Positions 58,398 through 64,000 of a stretch of 64,000 nucleotides of DNA are shown piece after piece. The notes beneath the pieces are model-generated. The model was not told the origin of the DNA. It ran no database searches and was given only the letters and a program-made list of their open reading frames with translations. How positions within the stretch are numbered: the stretch's first letter is position 1; every line of letters begins with the position of its first letter. A program made the position numbers and the translations under genes. The stretch is from a virus: positions 24,572 through 88,571 of the IMG/VR virus record IMGVR_UViG_3300028837_000875; one strand, written 5' to 3'.

Positions 58398-59831
58398 ATG
58401 AGCAAAATCATTTGTGCAAAGTCTGAGGAGCTACTTCCAAAGCTTCAAGCAGAGAGTTTTGATTTGCTCTGCACTGACCCACCATACGGAATGAGTTTTA
58501 TGGGCAAGGAATGGGATAAAGCACTTCCGGATAAAGAGATATGGAAAGAGTGCTTGCGAGTCTTGAAGCCTGGAGCGTTTGCTTTTGTAATGTGCATACC
58601 AAGAGCAGATTGTCTTTGGAGAATGATACGTGATTTAGAGCTTGCAGGATTTATAATCAAGTTCACTCCAATGTATTGGGCATATGCATCTGGATTTCCA
58701 AAAGCTCAGAATATTGGAAAGACACTTGAGAAAAGACATAGGAAACCGGATAAAATAGTTGAAGTAAATGGATGCGGAGGTATGAAGAACAGTAAGGGAT
58801 ATAATACAACTAAACGACGTTTCATATATGATAAGTTTGAAAGCAATGAAGCAAAAGAGCTTAATGGTTCTTATGCAGGCTTTCAGCCTAAGCCAGCAGT
58901 AGAAGTTATCATCGTTGCAATGAAACCGTTGAACGAAAAGAATTACGTTGAGCAAGCTCGAAAGAATAAGAAAGGAATTACTTGGATTGACGATTGCAGA
59001 ATACCAGTAACGGATGGAAGAAAATTAGATGGAGGTGGATATTCTGGAGGAGAGCATAAGGGCCATTCAACTTGCTGGCCTGGCAGTAAGAGATTGACAG
59101 CTGGGGAATTTGAAACTCCACAAGGCCGCTTCCCTGCTAACTTATTAGTCTCTGATGATGTCTTGAATGATGGGGTTGAAAGAAAATCAGTTGGAGGTGG
59201 GAATCCAGAAAAAAGCGGAATGCAATTTACAAACAAATATGGTGAATACAATCAAGTAGACCAGTGGTCCGGTCAAGGTGGTTATAAAGACTCAGGTTCA
59301 TTTTCCAGATACTTTGATATAGATAAATGGTTCTCTGAAATGCTCAAGCAGAGATTAGGCAGCAAGTTTGAAAGAGCAGCAAAGACATTTCCATTTCTGT
59401 TATCTCCAAAAGCATCAAAGACTGAGAAATGGTTTTACTGTAGAGTCTGCAAAAGCACACAAGAAGCTGCAAGAGAGAAGGAGCATCACAGCCATGTTTG
59501 TTGGTGTAAAGACTGTCAGGAAATGATAAGTCAAAAGAGAATGAAGCAATGCAAAAAGAAAAAGCACAAACTTGTTCCCAATCTTATATATCATCCTACA
59601 GTCAAGCCATTAAGATTGATGGCTTATCTCGTGACTCTTGGTTCAAGAGAAGGAGATAAAGTCCTTGACCCATTCGCTGGTACATGCAAGACTGCAATGG
59701 CTTGTGAGTTGCTCAAGCGCAATTATCTAATGATTGATTCTGACAAGATAGCTCTCAAGCTTGGCAGAGCAGGAATAGAGGCGTTGGATAATCCTCCGTT
59801 GAGAAAGAAGCTGTTGAAACGAATAGAGTAA
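58398..59831 (+). CDS. DNA methyltransferase (amino-methylating, beta-type order)
   Basis: A 477-residue methylase. The catalytic motif LCTDPPYGMSFMG is at the N-terminus and the SAM motif DPFAGTCKTAMACELL near the C-terminus, so the order is IV before I. The middle holds specificity sequence and a zinc-type set (CRVCKST…CWCKDC). It modifies adenine-N6 or cytosine-N4 in DNA, probably against host restriction. No restriction partner is seen. It overlaps the next gene by one base. Confidence 0.85.
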   Translation: MSKIICAKSEELLPKLQAESFDLLCTDPPYGMSFMGKEWDKALPDKEIWKECLRVLKPGAFAFVMCIPRADCLWRMIRDLELAGFIIKFTPMYWAYASGFPKAQNIGKTLEKRHRKPDKIVEVNGCGGMKNSKGYNTTKRRFIYDKFESNEAKELNGSYAGFQPKPAVEVIIVAMKPLNEKNYVEQARKNKKGITWIDDCRIPVTDGRKLDGGGYSGGEHKGHSTCWPGSKRLTAGEFETPQGRFPANLLVSDDVLNDGVERKSVGGGNPEKSGMQFTNKYGEYNQVDQWSGQGGYKDSGSFSRYFDIDKWFSEMLKQRLGSKFERAAKTFPFLLSPKASKTEKWFYCRVCKSTQEAAREKEHHSHVCWCKDCQEMISQKRMKQCKKKKHKLVPNLIYHPTVKPLRLMAYLVTLGSREGDKVLDPFAGTCKTAMACELLKRNYLMIDSDKIALKLGRAGIEALDNPPLRKKLLKRIE

Positions 59832-60037
59832 TGGCAGCATGGGGAATAGAGAATGCTGGTAAGGACTGTTACAAAGTTATTTGGTTTCCATATAGGTGGC
59901 AGTGCAGAGAGTGGATTGCAAAGAAATCGGCCAAGCGGAGATTTGCTCAAAACAACGCATTAGATAATCATCTTAAAGCTAAAGTGCGATTTGTGAAATA
60001 TAGAACAGTCAAGGATACGAGGAGAAAGAAAGGATAA
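59831..60037 (+). CDS. Small basic unknown protein
   Basis: A 68-residue protein in a TAATG overlap. Aromatic N-terminus (CYKVIWFPYRWQCREWIAKK) and basic C-terminus. No family recognised. Confidence 0.5.
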   Translation: MAAWGIENAGKDCYKVIWFPYRWQCREWIAKKSAKRRFAQNNALDNHLKAKVRFVKYRTVKDTRRKKG

Positions 60038-60040
60038 GTA

Positions 60041-60202
60041 ATGGGAAGAGTAGTCTTTGTACAAGAGAAAAAAGGTTCAGGCTGTCTCGTGATTGCAGCT
60101 TGGTTCGGATTCTTTATCACTGGTATTGTAGGAATAATCTGCTGGCCGTTGTGGCTCTTGTCACTTTGCTGTATTATGATTGCTCTGTTTGCCAGGAGAT
60201 AA
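60041..60202 (+). CDS. Small membrane protein
   Basis: A 53-residue protein with two adjacent hydrophobic stretches (CLVIAAWFGFFITGIVG and WPLWLLSLCCIMIALF). Ribosome site AAAGGATAAGTA. Too short for family recognition. Confidence 0.5.
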   Translation: MGRVVFVQEKKGSGCLVIAAWFGFFITGIVGIICWPLWLLSLCCIMIALFARR

Positions 60203-60207
60203 TAATA

Positions 60208-60504
60208 ATGCTCTTGCACAAAAAGAATGAAGGCGTTTATCCTTGCGGATGCAGATATGCAGAGTACGGAAGCTCTAAGACAAAAACAAAAGCGTTGATA
60301 CATAATATATCTCCTCATTGCAAGCTTGATGCAAACAAGCAAGGAAAAAAGATAAGCACTTATTTTTATGTAAGCGTTCAAGAGCTTCCAAACGTGCTTG
60401 AAGTTGCTCAGCAAGGCCGTGTGTATTTTGTAGGACCTGCTATATTAAGAGTCAAGACAATCAAAAAGAAACTCAAGAGAAAGAAGATAAAGCAATGTCA
60501 TTAA
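60208..60504 (+). CDS. Unknown small protein
   Basis: A 98-residue protein; ATG 60208 follows AGGAGATAATAATA. It has CGC and a basic C-terminal tail (KKKLKRKKIKQ). Function unknown. The overlapping frame from 60100 upstream is not used. Confidence 0.55.
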   Translation: MLLHKKNEGVYPCGCRYAEYGSSKTKTKALIHNISPHCKLDANKQGKKISTYFYVSVQELPNVLEVAQQGRVYFVGPAILRVKTIKKKLKRKKIKQCH

Positions 60505-60854
60505 ATTGTCTCATGTGCGGAAAGCTAATTGATAGGCCAAGCGTGCTCTATTGCTCGAAGTGTATTGGAAGAATAAAAGCTCAGAATAAAAGAGGCGTGA
60601 TAGATGCAGCTAACTTTGAGTACATCAACGTATACAAACTTCCAAGAAAGGAAGGCAAGAACACAGACGTATATGAAATCAAGAACAATACAAATTCTAT
60701 TCTGCTTGGTACTATCAAATGGTATTTTCAATGGAGGCAGTACTGCTTCTTTCCTGAAGGGAAAACAATCTGGAATACAAAGTGCTTGAATGACATAATT
60801 GATTTTCTCGAAAGGCTGAGAAAGAAAGAGGAAGAGAATGAGAATCAGACTTAA
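60495..60854 (+). CDS. Zinc-ribbon unknown protein
   Basis: A 119-residue protein with an N-terminal ribbon CLMCGKLI…YCSKCIG (C-x2-C, C-x2-C) and an acidic helical end. The middle is beta-like. Overlaps the previous gene by 10 bases. Confidence 0.5.
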   Translation: MSLNCLMCGKLIDRPSVLYCSKCIGRIKAQNKRGVIDAANFEYINVYKLPRKEGKNTDVYEIKNNTNSILLGTIKWYFQWRQYCFFPEGKTIWNTKCLNDIIDFLERLRKKEEENENQT

Positions 60855-60957
60855 GTTCCGCTGGTATGATTTGTTTATTGGAATCTATTATGATAGAGAG
60901 TGGAGTACGATATATTTCTGCCCTCTGCCAATGGTTGTCATCAGAATTCAATTGTAA
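60838..60957 (+). CDS. 39-residue protein of a widespread phage small-protein type
   Basis: ATG 60838 lies inside the previous gene. The peptide has RLKFRWYDLFIGIYYDR and IYFCPLPMVVIR. I recall similar short 'WYDxxxGxYYDR…CPLP' proteins from many tailed phages, which supports it being real. Function unknown. Confidence 0.6.
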   Translation: MRIRLKFRWYDLFIGIYYDREWSTIYFCPLPMVVIRIQL

Positions 60958-60975
60958 AGACTGAGAGGATAAGCA

Positions 60976-61200
60976 ATGCTCCACATTTATTATCGCATCT
61001 CTTGCGCTGGCATAGCAGGAGACCCGAGCAAACTGTTAGTAGCTACTTCATCAAGAGGCCACAAGACAAGGACTCTCTTCAATTCAGATTCAAAGCGTTC
61101 ACTTAAAAGAGCAATCAAAAAACTCAAACGTTTAATGCTCGATTACTTCAACCTGAAAGAAGCAATCATCGTTCCGCCGTGGCTGAACAAAACTCTTTAG
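60976..61200 (+). CDS. Small basic unknown protein
   Basis: A 74-residue protein with ribosome site TGAGAGGATAAGCA. K/R-rich helix (KRSLKRAIKKLKRLML) in the middle. A different frame from 60900 overlaps but lacks a comparable ribosome site. Confidence 0.5.
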   Translation: MLHIYYRISCAGIAGDPSKLLVATSSRGHKTRTLFNSDSKRSLKRAIKKLKRLMLDYFNLKEAIIVPPWLNKTL

Positions 61201-61221
61201 TCTTTTGGTGAGGATAAAAGA

Positions 61222-61599
61222 ATGAAGCTCTCGAAGAAATGTCAAGCGTGCGTATACATGACTTGCAAAGAGGCAGGAGCTTTCAATTATCCATGCAACC
61301 TTTGCAAGAAAGGAAAGTACTACAAGAAGCAAAAGCCATTAAAGAAAATAGACAGAGCACTTGTAAAAAAGGCAGAGAAGAAAGCAACAGGAGCAGACAT
61401 TCATGCGGTGAGAGGTCAGCTATGTTTATACACAGATAATTTTTCTCTGCTCAAATCCAAAGACGTTAAGATAAGAGCCAGAGCACTCAGGAGAATAAAT
61501 AAAGCTGAACAGGTACTTAATCTTTATATCAAAGGCAAAACTATCCAAGAAGCAATCAAAGAGGTGAACACTCTCCTCGCATTGCATAGCCTTCATTAG
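61222..61599 (+). CDS. Zinc-binding unknown protein
   Basis: A 125-residue protein with ribosome site GTGAGGATAAAAGA. Cysteines QACVYMTC and NYPCNLCKKG at the start form a zinc site; the C-terminus is helical. Last gene before the non-coding kilobase. Confidence 0.5.
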   Translation: MKLSKKCQACVYMTCKEAGAFNYPCNLCKKGKYYKKQKPLKKIDRALVKKAEKKATGADIHAVRGQLCLYTDNFSLLKSKDVKIRARALRRINKAEQVLNLYIKGKTIQEAIKEVNTLLALHSLH

Positions 61600-61844
61600 A
61601 TAAAAACGCCTATTCCTATTTGGAAAAGAACTCAAAGAGAAAGCATTTCCTATAAGATATAATATAAGATAGAGCCTATAGTATATAGACACATCTCTCT
61701 ACACTAAGAATACAAGCCCAAGTAATAAACACAAACTGAGACTGGTATTAAAAGAAAACAATAGTTTATAGAGAGGCAGAAGGCAGGGTGTAATATTTCT
61801 TTGCTTAATGGTGACTCAAGGTACTCATAGGATTAGCTTGGCAG

Positions 61845-61874
61845 AGATAGGAGAAGATAGGAGAAGATAGGAGA
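61845..61874 (+). repeat. Three tandem AGATAGGAGA repeats
   Basis: Three perfect head-to-tail copies of the 10-mer AGATAGGAGA. A 10-bp period puts them on one face of the helix, as in iterons. They also resemble repeated ribosome sites, but no good gene follows. Confidence 0.7.
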
Positions 61875-62407
61875 GTGATGTGAAATATCTTGAGCAGTGT
61901 TCCGATAAAGCAATATACACGCCTATTCTGCAAGTTCTGAATCCTGCCTCTAAGCCACAGGAAAGAATAGCTATCATTCTATATAGGGGAAGCAATCGAA
62001 GAGCCGTAGGAGCAGGATGTGAGCCAGGGCGGGGCAGAGAATCAGCGGCTCAGAATAGCTCAATCAGCCTATTAGTTGTCAGCCTCTTGTCAGTGTCATG
62101 TCAGCCTGTGGCGCGGGAGACTGTAGGTTATTCTACATGTTTGTAAGAGCGAGCAGAAAAGAACAGGGGGCAACTGAATCTAATAAACATAAACAGTAGA
62201 GGAATCATTCTCCATCAAACCGCTCAGGCTCTTTGGTAAAGAACAAAGCAGCGAAAAGAACTCAGGAAGAAAACAAAAAGAAAATCAATCAAGAAATCAG
62301 ACAGTAGAGAAAAGCAGATAGAACAGAAGGCAAAGCTATATGTATATATATGGCTGAAAATCCGTAGAGGTCTGGCTGTTCCAAGTTTCCTTAACATCTG
62401 AAACTCT

Positions 62408-62527
62408 ACAAGTCTTATACTATAAGGGTTGTAGGCTGTTATTCAAGTGCTAACCCTTATAGCATATACAAGTGCTTCTACTATGCGGGTTGTAGGAGGG
62501 AGCCGCGTGCAAACCCTTATAGACTCT
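62408..62527 (+). repeat. Two tandem 60-bp units, each with an 11-bp hairpin
   Basis: Unit 1 (62408-62467) and unit 2 (62468-62527) both begin ACAAGT and contain TACTAT(AA/GC)GGGTTGTAGG and AACCCTTATAG. In unit 1 CTATAAGGGTT pairs perfectly with AACCCTTATAG. In unit 2 CTATGCGGGTT pairs with one mismatch and one wobble. Loops are about 20 bases and differ. A possible partial third unit starts at 62528. Hairpin conservation suggests a DNA or RNA structure. Confidence 0.7.
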
Positions 62528-62603
62528 ACGTCTTAGCACTGTATAAAAAGAATTCTTTGTTACAGTCAGTTATTGTCAGCCGTGACGGGACACTGTGCAC
62601 CCA

Positions 62604-62633
62604 TTGACGTGCGCTATAAATCCCAAGTATCTT
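62604..62633 (+). promoter_or_regulatory. Candidate promoter
   Basis: TTGACG (62604-62609), 18-base spacer, TATCTT (62628-62633). Good -35, moderate -10. It points to the genes at 62741 onward. Confidence 0.35.
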
Positions 62634-62740
62634 TATGTAAGGTTGCTTTATTTCAGATATGCACAGACTTAGATAGAATGCTTATGGAATATTGTTTATA
62701 AGGTTGAAGAATTGCTTGAAGAAAAGCAGAAAGCAAAGGA

Positions 62741-63100
62741 ATGTCCAAAGTAATTGGAATCATAGGTACGCGGCGGAGAGATAGCAAGAAAGATTATCTC
62801 AAAGTGCGTAAAGCATTCTTGCAGATATACGAAGAGGGCGACACGATATGCTCAGGCATGTGTCTACGCGGTGCTGACCGCTTCGCAGTAGTATTGGCTG
62901 AGCGTTATGGCACGCCGATAATCTGGCACCCTGCCGAATGGGATAAATATGGCAAGGCTGCCGGGTTCATACGAAATGGATTTATAGCCAGAGATTCAGA
63001 CGTGCTCATTGCATGTGTGGCAAAAGATAGAAAAGGCGGTACAGAAGATACGATAAAGAAGTTTCAGAAGCTCGGAAAGACAAATCTTATTTTGGTGTGA
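62741..63100 (+). CDS. SLOG-type nucleotide-sensing domain protein (YspA-like)
   Basis: A 119-residue Rossmann-like protein. VIGIIGTRRRD at the N-terminus, CSGMCLRGADRFAV and FIARDSDVLIACVA match the DUF2493/YspA and DprA-like SLOG pattern (GsR…sGgaxGaDxxa…R…va). The family is thought to bind nucleotides or ligands, some in conflict systems. First gene after the non-coding region; ribosome site is AAAGGA. Confidence 0.65.
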   Translation: MSKVIGIIGTRRRDSKKDYLKVRKAFLQIYEEGDTICSGMCLRGADRFAVVLAERYGTPIIWHPAEWDKYGKAAGFIRNGFIARDSDVLIACVAKDRKGGTEDTIKKFQKLGKTNLILV

Positions 63101-63111
63101 GGAGAGATAAG

Positions 63112-63288
63112 ATGGCAGAGATAAACCCAAAAGAATTTGAGCCGGTATACTGTGAACATTGCGGCAACAAGAGTTTTGAAGTAAGCTGTGATATTCCTGA
63201 GACAGGGCATACGGAAATTATTCTTCAATGCACTGAATGCGGCAAGACAATCAGGCTCACTTCAAGAATTGTGAAGGAGGATAAGTGA
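63112..63288 (+). CDS. Small zinc-ribbon protein
   Basis: A 58-residue protein; ATG 63112 follows TGAGGAGAGATAAG. CEHCGNKS and CTECGKTI form a ribbon. No function known. Confidence 0.55.
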   Translation: MAEINPKEFEPVYCEHCGNKSFEVSCDIPETGHTEIILQCTECGKTIRLTSRIVKEDK

Positions 63289-63310
63289 AAGAACAAGTAA
63301 AAGCTCTTGA

Positions 63311-63466
63311 GTGTACTTGCGGCAGCCAACAAGCGAATACCCCGATGCCCGTGTGGTTATCGTGCACATGTACGGAGCAACGGTCGAAAAGTGTATAGAG
63401 GCCGCACGTGAAAAGTTCAAGCTCTCCCATGAATGGGAAGTAAAGAATGTGGAGGCAGGGAAATGA
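63311..63466 (+). CDS. Small unknown protein
   Basis: A 51-residue frame starting GTG 63311 (TGAGTG overlap). It contains ARVVIVHMYGATVEKCIEAA, which reads as beta-alpha. A competing short frame (63285-63398) overlaps. GC here is higher than in the rest of the window. Confidence 0.4.
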   Translation: MYLRQPTSEYPDARVVIVHMYGATVEKCIEAAREKFKLSHEWEVKNVEAGK

Positions 63467-63669
63467 TAATCATCGCGTGTGAGAACAAGGTGAATTGGGG
63501 GTGCCCTTTTGAGAATGCTGAGTTTCCGCATTGCCAGATAGCGAGCAAGGACAAGAAGTGTTGGTGCTATTACAAAGATGAGGAGATTGGGTTTGCTCTG
63601 CCACCTGATTGGTGCCCCTTACGCCGTGAAAATATAGTGGTGAGACTTGGAGGTCAGAAAAATGAATAA
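63463..63669 (+). CDS. Cysteine-rich small protein
   Basis: A 68-residue protein; ATG 63463 follows TGGAGGCAGGGAA, better than an upstream in-frame codon at 63433. CENKVNWGCPF, HCQIA, KCWCYY and DWCPL give six cysteines. It resembles short phage proteins of unknown role. Confidence 0.5.
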   Translation: MIIIACENKVNWGCPFENAEFPHCQIASKDKKCWCYYKDEEIGFALPPDWCPLRRENIVVRLGGQKNE

Positions 63670-64000
63670 CGAGCAGAAAGCTGAAGCGAACCGGCTGATA
63701 GCTGAGTTGTTGGGCACAACAGAACATTGGTGCCAATGGAATCCTGACCGTGCGGTTTTATGTACCGAAATCGAAACAAAATGCCCAAAGGGGTTGACGC
63801 ACGATGCTTGTAATAAACATTTCGAAAAATATCCCGCCTACTCCACCTGCGACCCTGACGCGCTGGAGGGGATAAAGGCGCTGCAGGCCAGAAAAATCAT
63901 CGATGTTGAGTGTAGATTCCACGAAGATGGCGACTATACGGTTTCAATCGGGCGGGGTTTCCATGCGAGCGGGGTTATTTCAGAAGAAACTCGTGATTCC
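63662..64000 (+). CDS. Unknown protein, 3' end cut by window edge
   Basis: ATG 63662 overlaps the previous stop by eight bases; 113 residues are visible. N-terminal helix (NEQKAEANRLIAELLG), then cysteines (WCQWNPDRAVLC, KCPKG, ACNKH, YSTC). GC is clearly higher than in the central genes. Family not recognised. Confidence 0.5.
   Translation, partial: MNNEQKAEANRLIAELLGTTEHWCQWNPDRAVLCTEIETKCPKGLTHDACNKHFEKYPAYSTCDPDALEGIKALQARKIIDVECRFHEDGDYTVSIGRGFHASGVISEETRDS

Larger units (their letters stand above)
61600..62740. other. About 1.1 kb without a credible gene; repeat-rich
   Basis: AT-rich stretches (61651-61685 and 62335-62352), three 10-bp AGATAGGAGA repeats (61845-61874), several TGTCAG units (about 62068-62104 and 62573), two tandem 60-bp units with hairpins (62408-62527), a 12-bp palindrome AAAGAATTCTTT (62547-62558) and a candidate promoter (62604-62633). 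A GTG frame of 88 residues (61880-62146) has poor protein character and is not called. The content resembles an origin or regulatory RNA locus. Confidence 0.6.

Noticed and set aside
61880-62146. GTG frame of 88 residues in the repeat-rich region
   Set aside because: Lies just after AGGAGA repeats, but the product has no protein-like pattern and the region is full of non-coding repeats.
62408-62527. CRISPR array
   Set aside because: Only two units, imperfect repeats with hairpins spanning the variable part, and no cas genes.

Overview
The window is an internal piece of a large, AT-rich tailed double-stranded DNA phage (Caudoviricetes). Every gene I can support lies on the + strand. Most starts follow strong AGGAGG-type ribosome binding sites, with frequent ATGA and TAATG overlaps. 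Both window edges cut genes. No integrase, capsid, terminase, endolysin or tRNA gene was recognised. No tail sheath was seen, so the long tape-measure gene fits a siphovirus-like tail better than a contractile one, but that is an inference. The host cannot be named.

Layout. (1) 1-16.4 kb is the late tail module: candidate tail tube, tail assembly chaperone with a -1 programmed frameshift, tape measure, tail-tip protein, a long run of fibre/adhesin genes (LamG and C1q-like fibre, beta-helix spike-like protein), then two small membrane proteins. It closes with a terminator at about 16.47 kb. (2) 16.5-22.7 kb is the replication operon: UvsW-like SF2 helicase, unknown protein, DnaC-like loader, DnaB-like helicase, HNH endonuclease, DnaG-like primase. 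(3) 22.7-31.8 kb starts with a sigma70-like promoter in a cluster of TTCAAG/CTTGAA boxes. It runs through small unknown genes into a DUF3150 / Ycf46-like AAA+ ATPase / DUF1257 / DUF2997 / DUF1257 module, a sigma-like factor carrying an inserted zinc finger, and a lysine-rich zinc protein, ending at a perfect terminator (31789-31816). (4) 31.8-52.6 kb holds nucleotide metabolism, replication and repair: flavoprotein, ThyX, dNMP kinase, radical SAM enzyme, two UDG-like proteins, DnaE polymerase, SSB-like protein, RecA-like ATPase, split Mre11 and Rad50, GroES-like protein, MT-A70 methylase, FEN exonuclease, RuvC-like nuclease, and a class II ribonucleotide reductase interrupted by an HNH intein at its catalytic cysteine. 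(5) 52.7-61.6 kb has many small zinc-ribbon and membrane proteins, a SWIB-domain protein, a DHH phosphoesterase and a DNA methyltransferase. (6) 61.6-62.7 kb is an apparently non-coding kilobase with short tandem repeats and tandem 60-bp hairpin units. (7) 62.7-64 kb holds small accessory genes with a visible rise in GC.

The main leads are: the Ycf46/DUF1257/DUF2997/DUF3150 module; a 22-bp motif placed just after two terminators, which the sigma-like factor might read; a palindromic CCTAGG element in three intergenic regions; a short basic K-[VI]-[VIL]-R-[KR] tag on at least six unrelated proteins; and a possible ribosome-site-masking RNA switch between thyX and the kinase gene.

Data-quality warning: 54747-54806 is an Illumina Nextera adapter (transposase end, 8-base index, P7 part) embedded in the assembly. 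Sequence and gene order at that point should not be trusted until reads are checked.
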